64,000 bases of DNA. Origin: Alviniconcha marisindica (taxonomy: Eukaryota; Mollusca; Gastropoda; Provannidae). Shown here in pieces: positions 23,603 to 37,074 of this stretch. Under the pieces are notes generated by a model that was given only the letters and a program-made list of their open reading frames with translations, was not told the origin of the DNA and did not search any database. The stretch covers positions 154,501 to 218,500 of the forward strand of contig JABMCL010001464.1 of NCBI GenBank assembly GCA_018857735.1, given 5' to 3'. Every line of letters begins with the position of its first letter. Position 1 is the stretch's first letter. The translations under genes were made by a program, and so were the position numbers.

Positions 23603-26600
23603 TCACAATAATAAAACTAGAGAGAAAAAAAGTAAGAAAAAAGCATAGCAGTTATGTACTAAAACAAAACATTTAAAACATATGAAATGGACCACCCACA
23701 GTGATCGTTTCCGCACATCAAGAATAAGTACAATTCAAACCGTTTTGAAAAATCATTCTAGCTCTAATTTATTTTTCTAATATCCAAAGCAAATGTAAGA
23801 TATTTGGACAGGTTTATTGTTTTGGGTTCATTTTCGCAGGCAAGTATATTGCGCACATTACTCCAGTTTGGTTGGCTTACAGACTATGTGGAGACATATT
23901 TCTCGCGTAAGTGTAAGTAAGCTGGGCACTGTAACAGAAAGTGGACCTCGTCTTCAAGCAAATGTCCACACACTGGGCAGCTACTGTTCTCTGAAATTTC
24001 GGTTTGGAACCACACCTTGTGGCTCCTCAGACCACACGCCCTGATACGGAATCGGGTCAATGTATCACGAAATCTTTTTGTTGTAATAAAAGAAAGGTAT
24101 CTTTCGGTTAAAAAAAAAAAAATGAGTCCTTAAATGTATAAAACCATTTGTATTTTTCATTACCTTCAATATCCGAGTGCCAGTTCTGTTTGTAGCATGA
24201 CATAATTCTGTCTTTAAATTCGGCTACAAAACGCTCTTCATAGCCAACTCCTTGGCACAGCCATACAATCTCAAAGCCGTTCTCATTTAATATTTGCTGT
24301 ACTTTGGATACCCAATTCATTCTGCCCTGGTTATGTTGAATTAGAAGCATGTCGTAAGTTTGCCTACATAATCTTAATAATGGTAGTCTAATTAGCCTGA
24401 TCCAGTACTTTATGCATTTCACAGCAGTTCTAATAAATAGTGGATATCTGCCTGTCTCTCCATACAAAAGCTTATTTGATGCGTGCAAGGGAACGCTGAA
24501 AAACCTCTTCATAGCAAATGTCTGAACCTTTTCAATTTGGTCTACATTCCCTAGGCCCCAAACTTCAGCAGCATAGGTGAGCACTGGTTCTATCTGAGAA
24601 TCAAAAAGCTTCCAAAAGATCATAGGGTCTGAGGAACTCAATCTTCTCATAGCTTTCTGAATTTCCATTACACCTTTTTTTACCATTTTTACATACATCT
24701 GAACGCACAAAGTCAATACACAGTTATGTAGTAAATGTCATTCCCAAATATTTATATGCCTTTGTAACCTTGACCTTTTCATCACCATACACCCATTTTT
24801 CTCTCGCAGCCAAATGTCCACCCATAAAAATTAAAAAAATATTTGTCTTATCAAGGTTAACAGTAAGATACAAGCGGTCTGCTTCATTCTTGAGATGATT
24901 CAGCTGGTTCTGCAAACCCGCCGGAGTGCTCGACATAAGTATTACATCATCGGCAAAAAAAAATCGATACCACCCGGTATCATCTGTATACCATGCTTGC
25001 CATTCCTCGACACTTCCACTGCCAGCTCATTGACGAAGAAAGAGAACATGAGAGGGCTCAACGGGCAACCCTGTCTCACTCCTCGTGGGCACCCAAAATA
25101 CTTGGTATATGAACATTTGTCACGTACACATGCTGACACAGAGGCATAAATACCCTTAAGTGCTCTATATAACTTTCCATTCACACCTGATTTTCTCAAA
25201 ACAGCCCACAATGCATTTCTGTTCACAGAATCAAAAGCTTTTTTAAAATCCACAAACGCGACGTAAAACTTCGTATGCCTTTGTAAATGTTTTTGCACAA
25301 GTCCATAAAGTGTAAAAATATGATCTATTGTACTGTACCCTGCTCTAAATCCAGCTTGCTGTTCAAGAATCCTTTCTTCCTGCTCTGCCCAACCTGTTAG
25401 TCTCTTGTTTAAAATATGTGTATACACTTTACTCAGTACACTGGTCAGAGCTATACCACGATAGTTGTCCGGTATATTAGCGTCTCCCTTTTTGTGTATG
25501 GGAACAATGATTGATTTGGACCATTCTTTTGGAAATATTCCCTCATCATACAACTTGTTAAAGAGCTGGACTAAAAATCAGCGACGTTTTGATCAATATA
25601 TTTTAGCATTTCACTCACAATTTTACCAGGACCTGCGCTTTTACCAAGCTTAAGATTACGTGTACTGGCTGTGACCTCATCTCTAGAGATAGGTTCATCG
25701 AATATACCTGCTGCTGCTTCATCCTCCATAACATCGTCGCTATCCTCTTCTTCAGGGAGCGAGTCAAACGTGTTAAAAACCCCAGAGAAGTGTTCGTACC
25801 ACTGTTCACTCGTGATGGAATTATAAATTGTAGACTTTCGATTGATTGACCGAATTGTCTCCCAGAACTTTGAAGGATTGTTGAAATTTTGCTTTAATTG
25901 CGTTAATCGTTCTTCATCGAATTCAGTTTTCGTTTTCGTAAGTAATCGTTTATATTCTCTCCTATCATTCACATATTTTTCTCTGTCCTCGCGATTATTG
26001 GTTCTCCTGAATTTGCAGAGTTGCCTTTTGACTAATTTTTTCATTCGTGCACATTCCTGATCGAACCAGTCAGTAGCTCTTCTTTTTTTGTGTGCCCTAC
26101 TGTTTTCACCATGCAGGCGGCTGCTCCGTACAATGCACGCACAGTAATATCAACTGATTTGTCCACATTGGTACTGAGTACTGAAACCGCCTCTTGCACG
26201 CAAAGTTTGAAGTTTGTTGAGCATAGTTCATCTTTGTAAGTTTGCACGAACTCCTCTGACCATGCAACACGGTTTTCCCGGCTTTCAGTTACAACTGCTT
26301 TGTCAATATTATAAGCAACATTGGACCAGCGTAGTTCCACAGGCATATGCCAAGAGTCAACACGATCATCCACTCGCAACTTACAATTCGTCGAGAATAA
26401 ATCTTCAGACACAATAAAGTAATCTATAGCACTACTGCCGTGTGGTGACACATATGTGTATTCCCCTTTACGATCGCCATTACAACAGCCATTTAAAATA
26501 ACACAGTCAAGCAGAAAACACAGATTCAACAATGATTTACCAAAACTGTTTACCACAGTGTCTTTTGAACTTCTATCAGCCCAGTCACCTCCAACATCCT

Positions 26601-29208
26601 CATCCTCAAAACCAGGTCTATAATTGGACATGTCCAGCTCTGGCTGTTCACAACCAGTTCGTGCATTAAGGTCCCCACATAACAAAATGTATAAATCTTC
26701 ATCACGAATTTCTTGAACTAGGTTTTCTTCTAAAATGACTATGCCGTCTTTCAGATCCATAGAGTCATAAAAGGGACTATGTTCAGGCGCCACATAGGAT
26801 GCTATTAGCAGAACATCTTTGTCTGCATTGAATACTGATTTATCAATCCTTACAGCAACAGTATTGGCGCAGTTAATTTGGATCTGCTTCACAAACTTGC
26901 ACACGGCTCTTTTGATCAACAACAGAACTCCACCCGAATTTCTGCCCTGTCGAGACAGTCTTTTTGCTGGTGCAACAAACTTCACATGCTCGGTAAATAA
27001 GCCATTAAAATCAAATGTAGCGTCTGCAAACGTTTCTGTCAGACACGCAAAGTCAAACGAGGAGACATAATTGATGAAAGAACAGTCAGGTAACTTTCCG
27101 GCTAGATTTTCTACAAAGAACACTAAAAACCTCAGCTCAGAGGGGTGGTCCTGCCTGTCCTACCGTCTCCTTGTTGATGCTCGCTCAGTGGGGTGGTCCT
27201 GCCTGTCCTACCGTCTCTTTGTTGATGCTCGCTCAGTGGGGTGGTCCTGCCTGTCCTGCCCGTCCTACCGTCTCCTTGTTGATGCTCGCTCAGTGGGGTG
27301 GTCCTGCCTGTCCTGCCGTCTCCTTGTTGATGCTCGCTCAGAGGGGTGGTCCTGCCTGTCCTGCCGTCTCCTTGTTGATGCTCGCTCAGAGGGGTGGTCC
27401 TGCCTGTCCTGCCTGTCCTACCGTCTCCTTGTTGATGCTCGCTCAGTGGGGTGGTCCTGCCTGTCCTGCCGTCTCCTTGTTGATGCTCGCCCCAGAGGGG
27501 TGGTCCTGCCTGTCCTACCGTCTCCTTGTTGATGCTCGCTCAGAGGGGTGGTCCTGCCTGTCCTGCCGTCTCCTTGTTGATGCTCGCTCAGAGGGGTGGT
27601 CCTGCCTGTCCTGCCGTCTCCTTGTTGATGCTCGCTCAGAGCGGCGAGGCTGGGCGTTCCTGCCTTGACACTTGTTGCCAGGACTCCGTGGCGGCGACCG
27701 TCTGCTGTCCCAGTAGTCGGACAGTCGGGATTGCCTGGGTCCACGCTCACTCTGTGCACCGCCACGGTTTGCACGTGCAGGAATGGCACGCTCTCCGCCC
27801 GAGTTGTTGACACGCGGGGAATCCCCGTCACGGCAGCTGTCTTCACGTGGCATTTGACCCCCAACGTTGACCCGATCAGCTGACTGCTCCTGGGCTGGGT
27901 TGGTTGTGGCCCCTGCGTCGTCTGCTGTTGTGACTTTGGCGTTTCTGGCCGTCGTGGTTCCACCGTAAGTTTGCCTTTCTTGAAGAAGGCCACCTTCCCG
28001 TCCCTCCTGGCTGCCGCGACGATTGCCGCTTGGTTTCTGGTCAAGTCGTTTGCCACCTTCGTGCCTCGGTTCTCGAGGTTGTCTCTGAACTGCCGATTAG
28101 ATAGGACAGCCATTTTGTCTTTCCTGCGGTTGAACTTGACTATCATGGGCTTTGGCTGTCCGTCCCGACTTTGGCCGATTCGGTGTGCTCGGGCAATGTC
28201 GTCCGTCGTCCATCTCTTGGGTCCCGCCACACTGTTGAGAACGTCTGTCACTGCCTGGGCACAGGTGTCGTAGTCCTCGTGGTTTGAGTCCCTCCTGTGG
28301 GGTATCCCGTACATTCTCAAGTTGTCTCTTCTGGAAAATTCCTCCAGCCTTTACACCTCCGCCTTCAGCTTTGTCATTTCATCCTCCACTCTCTGCATCG
28401 TCGATGTGGTCTTTTCTGTTTCTTTTTGGGTGTTTTCTTGTGAATCAAACAGTTCGTCAATGTCACTCTTATATACTTGCAGTTTTGAGGACAGTTCAGA
28501 CTGTTTTTTCTCCATCCTGTCACATCTACTGCCGATTTCTTCGCACTTCAGTCTTACATGATTAATGTCTATTTTCACTGCTCCTATGTCGTCTCGCATT
28601 AGATTCATGCTTGTTTGTAGCGACTGGAAATTTTCATTCTGTTGTTGGATCGCTTCAAGTATCCGTGCTCCCATGTCTTGTTCAATGTCTGTTGATGTTG
28701 CTCGTACGGGGATTTCTGTACTCACAGTTTGGAGATCCACTCGTGTTTCGTAGCGTTTTGTTTTTGGGGCTTCTTCTTGCGGATCCTGAGATGTTTGTGT
28801 GTCAGTCTCGTTTCCGGAAGGCCCAGGGTTCAGTTCAACGTCTCCACAACACAGGAGGTAGCTTGCCACGAACACGAATAGCAGAACTTCTAGCCTGTTC
28901 CTTGGTGTCACGACTTGAGTACGCATTTTGAATGCGAAGTTGGCGCGCTTGGTCATGAAGCTCAGTAAAGTTGTCAGAAAGCTGCCACAGCTGACACGAA
29001 AACACAAGTTGTGAACCGGCATCTTCACTTCTCGTCTTGAATTTTGTACCAAAATGATCGTCACACTGAGTCCTGGTGGAATATCTAAAATGTATACTCT
29101 TCACGGTGTTAATTCACGGTGTTAATTAAGACGATAATCAGTCAAATTAATCCATATCAGCAGGAGCGTCAAAAAAGCGGCCTGTCGCTGCGGTGAGAAC
29201 AGTTCACC

Positions 29209-29277
<69 letters not shown>

Positions 29278-29360
29278 TGAAATCTAACTCAAAAATTTTA
29301 ATGCTCAAGGATAGTAGCGTTAGGTCCATTTGGACCTAGGCTATCTAACAGCCAGTCCTT

Positions 29361-29391
<31 letters not shown>

Positions 29392-30866
29392 AGAGAGAGA
29401 GAGTGTACAGCAGAAAGGAAGATGTGTTACCTTGCTGGGGGAGAAGCTGGGGCACCTTTTCATACAAGGAGTCCATGGCGCTCTTCAGATTCAACTGTAA
29501 CACCAAAAGATCAACTCTTTTTTTTATACACATTTCATTGCAGGTACTGTGCAGCATATCATTTGCCAGTTTCACCCCTGATAAAAAAAATATTTCCTGC
29601 TCCATTTGATGCTAACAATGTGTAGTCAACCAACTAAGGCAATGTCAGTGAGTGGTGCAGTTGGTCGCTAAATCATCAAACCTCACTTAGTGAGTTGGTG
29701 AAATCTATACATTCTGCTTGTTAGTGGGTTGGTGAGGCAAACAATTTGTTAGTGAGTTGGTGAATCAAGTACACATTGTCTGACAGGGAGCTGGTGAATC
29801 AAACACATACTGTCTGTTAGGGAGTTGATGAATCAAACACATACTGTCTGTTAGTGAGCTGGTGAATCAAGTACATACTGTCTGTTAGAGAGTTGATGAA
29901 TCAGTTAATGTCAGTTAGGGAGTTTGAGAATCAGGTACATACTGTCTGTTGGTGAGCTGATAAATCAAGTAACGTCTATTAGTGAGTTTGTGAACCAGGT
30001 ACACACTGTCTGTGACTTGGTGAACCAGGTGCACACTGTATTTAGTGAGTACACCAGGGGGTCTTAGCAATGGGGTGTGTCACATCATCAAGATTAATAT
30101 TATAACAAAGCAGAAAGTAATCCCGACACAGGAATCTTCACACTTGAGTAAACATTCAGCTTTAGCCTCTTAATTCTGCACAGAGAATAGCTAGCTCTGT
30201 CTGTGAGATGGTGAGAAGATTCAACTGCTCACCTTGGGCTGTTTGGAGAGGAAGTTGCCCAGTTTGAGGAGCTGAGTGAGGAGGTCCACGACCAGGTTCT
30301 CTGTGGTGTCGGTGGCTTCATACGACTCCAGGCCTGGCTCCACTATGTCCAGGGTGCGGAAACCCCAGCCCTGGTACTGACGGTGGGGGATGTGAGACAG
30401 TCAAGGGAAACCTCCAGGTTGAATAGAATTAGCCAACATGTGCAGGGAATCCTGTATGGTTCACTACCTGCAAGAGCCCAGGTCTCAAAAATCTCTGCCA
30501 GTGCTCAGGAGCAGTTACTAAAATGGAGACAGGGCACTGTAGCCCTGACTGCATATGTGGCTCTCCTTCAGGAAACAGACCTCATTCGTCAATGGAAATT
30601 TAAAATAAAATCTAATCAGAAAATGCATGTTTGTGCAGATGGCAGAAGGTGCGTGCATGACACTTGAAGGTAAATATAATAATAATAATAATAGGGAACT
30701 TATAGAGTGCTTTTGGAAACTCAAAGCGCTTTACAACTTGAAGAAAAACATACAATGTGCAAATACCTGTAATTATACAAATCAATGGTATGCACGCATA
30801 CAAAAAATATGAAAATTAACATTTTCATACAAAACATGGCAAAAGCACCTGCACACAAAATCATGT

Positions 30867-30922
<56 letters not shown>

Positions 30923-33900
30923 TTTTGGTACATGCAAAAATACAAATTAATGGTGAAAATTAGCGTAAAGTCACTTTACGCTTGGCACAGAAAATGATAT
31001 AAAACAATATGCTTTCAAGCAATCAACAAAATCAGCCAAGTACAAATAAGCAAATGTAAATAAAGTGGTTGTTCATCTGTCACTTCCAGAAGAAAACATT
31101 GACTTTGAATCCTCAAAATATACCAGATGCAAAATATACCAAAGAACCTCAAAACGCAAAACCACAATTCTCAACACACAACCAGGACTGATGAAGGAGT
31201 GTACACTGTATGATCATTACAGCACTGCTGTCTAATTGTGCTCTACAGAACAATTTTAGAACTGTTGGTTGATTTTTCATTGCTTCAGTAACTCATTATA
31301 GAAAATTGCTGCCTGACACAGCAGACTTTGGGACAATGCATACAGAAAACAGTATGTAGGAGTTTTGCTCTTATGTTTCCCATTTACCCCTTTGTATGAA
31401 AGGTGTGAATGGGTATAAATTAGTCTCACAGAGAGCAGGAAACGTAACAATACTGTGCAGTGACATATCTTGTACCAAAAAAAAGTTCTGCAAATGTATG
31501 CCACCATCTTCAACTAATGAAAGGATATGTCGTGTGAAATGACGAGGATCTTGGATTTTGAGATGAGAGGTATGGACTTCTCTTCCATGACTGAAAGCTC
31601 TTTCATCAGCTCCAGAATCATGTCAGCAGAGCACTGAAACATGAATAACAATTAATTAAACACACAGAAACATCAAACTTAATCAGAAAGTAACCACTTA
31701 TTGTAGTAGAAGTTGTACCACATTATTACATTAGAACAAGTCAATAGAAGTAACATATATTTATCTCATAATGATAAATTCATCACATTGTAAAAAAACA
31801 AAAACAAAAAACAAAAACAAAAATCAAACAGAATCACATTGTTCATGCTATCTTTGAAACGAAAACCAGACTATGCTATCGCTACTATCGGAATGTCTTT
31901 GGATTTGCTTTGATCTTTACAACATGCATGCTGATCCAAGTTCTTGTGACCCAACTGAAAAGACCTACCTCCAAGACGTGAACAATGTGCTTCATGTAGA
32001 TCAGCATCAGCCCAGTGATAGGCTCTGTCTGGAAGTCACTCCTGAGATGCTTAATGAACACATCAAAAAGGTCTGCAACAACAAGGGAGTGCAAAGTATA
32101 AACCATATAGGCAGGCTGATGACTTCTTGGAGCAGTTGTGTCACTGTATGAGTATACAATCAAACAAAATTTGAACTTAATCATTTTGACACCGACATGA
32201 GCTTGATAGTTTGACAAAGTCATCAAAGTTAGAATAAACAGGTAAATAAAACTTAAGAGATTATCATATTCATAATGCAAAATTTGGAAGAAGTCACTTT
32301 TGTAGCAGTTGACAAAATAGTACCTTTTAGGTTTTTGCCATAAATGGCCTAGTGCCACAGACTGCCAGGTGACTGTCATGAATAACCACAACAATGAACA
32401 AATTCACAATTTGTCTATGCAATCAAAAACCAAAAAATATATAAACAAAATATATGTTGTTGTTTTTCTGTTTCTTTTTTAAATTATCTAATTTAAATTT
32501 TCAATACAGCTAGACCCCAATGTCTCAAATTATCGTTTTACTAAAGCTGAAGAGCCATTGCTTAATAATATTTAATAATAATTAACAGATGTTGCAAATG
32601 TTACATACTTCCAACTTCCACCCTGTTGCTGCCACCTTGTCCAATCTTGGATATCACAAAGACTCGATGAATAAGATTTTTCTGCAAGTACAAAAACATA
32701 AAACAAGTTGGTAATATTTGTAAAGATGAGGCTGGCGGGGAGGGGGGATGCGAGAGAACATTAATATTGATAGCAATACACATGTTTGAGCTAGAGTAAT
32801 TCCTTCTTATATAATATGGAATATATATTATATTCATATTTTCCCTTTTAATTTTATATAATATATATGCCTTACCTCCTCTGCATTGACAGAGTCCACA
32901 TACGTTGCTTCATAAAGATTTTTCTTGGGCCAGTCAAAGGTCCTCTCTTTTTTCTTAGCTGCCACCCTGCTCCTCTGCTTTTTTACTCGGGGTCTATCCT
33001 TTGCAGCAGGACTTTTTCCATTGTCTGCGCCTTCTGTTGCATCTGTTAATAAGTTGTCCTCTGATTCCATGTTGGTCACAGACGTTTTTATGTCAGCCAT
33101 TTTGGACTGACCCTGGCAAATCTATATCACTAAGGAGCCGTGATCAATACAGCTCACTGAACAAATGTACGGTGTTGGTTGGACACTGTACACAACCTCC
33201 AGAAGAAACCACACCCAGCAAACTGTTCTCGGTGCAGTGCCAGTCTAATGAGTGATATACTGTACTCGTGAATGCCTTATCAACATGATCAATTGCCAGA
33301 AGAAGAAAAAAGCTGAAGGTCCAAGACCCAAACCGAATACTCCTTTCAACAGATGCAACTTGTACAAATAAGACTTGGCTTTTGGGGCCTGCCAGCTCTA
33401 AGGAAAGTTATACAGCCCCTTGTAAATCTTATCTGCAGCGGTTGATAGCCTCATGATACGTGTGCCACCTCCTGGGAGTGACTGACTGTTCAAGCCCAAA
33501 GCCTCAGATCGGTTTTCTAGTGGGGTGATAAGCAACTGCTAGGCAGCCATTCACTACCACTCCACAGCTGCTGATTGCTTAGCTGAGCAAACACTGGTTC
33601 AGTCTCACCAGTCAGCTAGTGTCCCACTGGGAGAACACAAACTCCCTACCAGGACTGAAGACAACACATGCAGAAGTCTAATTTGCCTGTAACAACCCCT
33701 CAAGGAACTTGAAAGAAACAATGGTAAATTTGATACCAGAGGAGAGGACCAACAACAACAAAAATGGATGTACTGCCTGCCAGGATGCTGTACTTGAAAC
33801 TGCAGAGTGATTTGTTCAGAGCACACAGTGCAGTTCAGGTGTGAACAGTGCATTGACAGAGAGAAAAAAGAAAAAGAAAACTGAAATAAGTTGAGGAAAA

Positions 33901-35380
33901 GATGATTTGGTAAGTTGTATTTTTTAATATTAATTTATTTGTGTGCAAAATATCTCATGTATGCTTAATAGGTTTCACAGTAATAATGAAAACAAACAAG
34001 AAGTGCAAACGCTAAGTCACTTCATATTCAGAAGGAAGAACAAACTACTGTCTTTATTTTTCAGACTCTCCTGCATCTTTGAAATACATAATCAAGGTTG
34101 TTAGATGGAATCAAAGCTTGACAGATACTGATACATTTAGAATTTATGCTAACATTTTTATTGAGGAACTCAAGAAGGAATCATGTCAATTGTCTACCCC
34201 AATCAATATAATGTAAATGTTACACATTGAAGCAGTTGTTTTCATGATCATGTTCATATAACAATCATCCATAATCTGAGTTGTGCTCAATAAGAACTTG
34301 TCCAGGAAACACATCTTTTACTTTGTGGAAGATGGGATACTATATTTAAAGTTTTCTTTATTATCATTTAATTTTAATGTAATTCTGCTGATAAATCTCC
34401 CAAACAAACTTGACAGTGCTTGCAACGTATTACCTGTGGGGAAAGAGGGGGGGGGGGGGGGGGGAGGGAGAAAAGAAAACAAAAAGCAAAAAACCCCAAA
34501 CTTTACATTACTCAAGGCCCCAAAATGCTTCAAAATCATTTCTTTGGGTAGTCACAGGAAACGAAAAGTTTACATCATTATTGAAATTAAAGGAGAAATG
34601 AATGCAGAATTCAGTGACACAGACAGCCAAGTATTCTGACATCATCAAAACATGTGCTTCTAGCTGGAGTAGAACCACCAACACACTGCTGTGCTTGCAA
34701 ACATGTATCCCAGCATTGGTGTACACTTTGTATGAACACAAATGGGAGTGGGATGGTATTTAGTGTCCCTCGTCACAAACATATATATGTATACCTCATC
34801 AAGTATAAAGTTCTATATAATGTAGAATTTAATCTCAAGGGAGTTAGTCAAGAGGGTTCCAGTAAAATATGGATGCAACTGAACCAGTATGATTAGTGAG
34901 TATGTGTACCTAACGATTATGGCCTCCAGATACATACAGATGTGCATCTCTGATGTGCCGCAGTACAAAATGATGCATGATAATCACAGTTAGTTGATAA
35001 CTATGAATCTGCACATAAAATAATTTAAGTGTATGTGTCTGTGTGTGCCAGGAGTGTATATATATATGTTTTATTAAGTGGCCATCAGATGTACCCAATG
35101 GGCTCAAAGTCAATTCTGCCACCCTCAATGAACAATCAGCAAGTTCTGAAAGCAGCTGAAGTCTCCCGATCACATTTGACAGGTAATCTATTCACCTGCT
35201 GGCTATATCAGTCTCTGTGGCCACTGGGAAATCCCAAAGGTACTTTCAGATCTGCCAGCATCTTGAAACCAAGCAACATGTTGCTGGCAGTAGCATGGGT
35301 TGGCAAGAAGACCAAGTCTGGCTCTGGTCTCATGCTGAAACTGTAGCTCTGAGCTGTTGACCTCTACAAGGTTCCTCAAA

Positions 35381-35454
<74 letters not shown>

Positions 35455-37026
35455 TGCATGTGCGTGTGTGCAGCTGAACATCTCTGCTACATGTGCATGG
35501 TCACTGTATTTAGATATGTTTTCATGTTTTGTTATTAGAAACTGATATCAAGGCTGCCTCAAAGCAAAATTTTGTTCTAATTTTGAGAGTAGTACTAGTC
35601 GAGATTAGTGCCTTGGTAATTTGAGTTTTTGAATTTTTCTTAATCTATTTTTGAGTGTATTCACTGTGCCAGCGAGACCCACACAGAATACTGAGAGTGA
35701 GAGCAAAACATGACACATGTGCCAAGTCATGTCAGTGCCATTAGTGTTGGTTTGCATACACATCAGTGATTGTCACTGTCAGTGGGTGTGTGTGATAGAA
35801 TATCTAATAATTTTATTACTACAGTTCCGTGGCTTGATTTCTCTGAGCTTAAAAAAATACACACACACATGCACACACGCACATACACACACACCAACAA
35901 AAAAACAGGCCAGCTACATCATCAGTCTAACTACAATACAATAAGGGTCATTCTCCAAAGATGTGTACCAAAAGTGTGACATTCCCCACCAGAATCCAAA
36001 ATTATTATTATTGATCGCTTTTATATAGTGCTATTCACTCCACTTTTGAGCAGACTCACTGCGCTCGCATGTGATTCTACATGAGTGACTAGCTTTTTAT
36101 AGTGTGTTTTTGAATATCCACCGAAGGGGTGTACTTACAGCGCTGGCATGGCTGGTGCCACATGAAACTACTGCCATCTCGGCACGTTCTGTGTACACCA
36201 TACAACCATGCACCATGTCACTTCATGCAAAGCCACATACATAAGGTGTATGCGTTTTTAGCTGTAACCTGCCACCTGCACTTTTGGCAGAATGACTGGG
36301 GTCTTTTACGTGCTACTGCAGTAACATGGGGGTGGAACGGATACCGAAATAGAGTCAGCACAGAAAGTTGACCCTGGAGAAGAAAATTCTCCCGCGCTCC
36401 TGCAGGAATTCGAACCCGCGACCTTTTGATCACGGGTCTGGCACTCTAACCACTGAGCTATCCCTGCCCCTGGCTGACATTTTTTTTCTCCACTTCAACA
36501 GTTTCTGAGCATAACCAATGGGCTATCAAAATGGATTAAATGATGCAACATGTTCAGATACAAAGAAAAATGGATGAAAAACAATATCAATGCAACAAAG
36601 CCGCATACGGATCCCCAAACTTATCTTTATTCAACAAAATGTGGTCCACCACATTTTAATCAATTTGCAGCATCCACCCAGTATTTTAGTTTAACACTTA
36701 TAACAACACAGTTATGCAATGTTGTTTATAATGTCTCTCACATCAATAATATATACAACTCAACACACACAAATGAAAGACTGTTTCAAAATACTTCTTA
36801 GATACCCCCCCCCACCCCCCACCCCCACCCCCCAGTGGTAGTTACTGATACAAAGCTTTGTAGAATGGTCCATAATATATAAATACATATAATACCAGAG
36901 TACTGGTCTGCTCTCCCTGGCCTGCAGTGTTGAGTACATGATTAACTGCCTACCAGCTGACCAGAGAAAAAAGAAGGATTAGTTTGACCTCTCTTGATTC
37001 AATTAAATAGCAGTAGCTGGCCTGTC

Positions 37027-37074
<48 letters not shown>

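Larger units (their letters stand above)
23764..29100 (-). mobile_element. non-LTR retrotransposon (CR1/L2-like, APE type), near full length but broken
   Basis: Read on the minus strand: ORF1 (from ATG 29022) with a 2A-like motif, coiled coil and RNA-binding-like region; a 48-bp minisatellite coding 16-residue repeats; ORF2 with APE endonuclease ([16 protein letters not shown]), reverse transcriptase ([21 protein letters not shown]) and a C-terminal zinc knuckle ([18 protein letters not shown]). It sits in sense orientation in the 6.9-kb intron between exons 7 and 8 of the TEX47-like gene. Breaks are a stop in ORF1, at least four frame shifts in ORF2 (several at T-runs) and a stop near its end, so this copy is probably inactive. 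The clade is not certain: 2A-bearing elements are known in the CR1, L2, Crack and Ingi groups. The 5' end abuts a (GA)n tract and no target-site duplication could be fixed. Confidence 0.9.

Noticed and set aside
27071..27668. Plus-strand open frames rich in [15 protein letters not shown]
   Set aside because: Antisense of the 48-bp repeat inside the minus-strand LINE.
35215..35345. Minus-strand block that could be a terminal exon (ends ...GFPSGHRD or ...QWPQRLI depending on frame)
   Set aside because: Frame ambiguous, no phase-compatible partner established and no known similarity.
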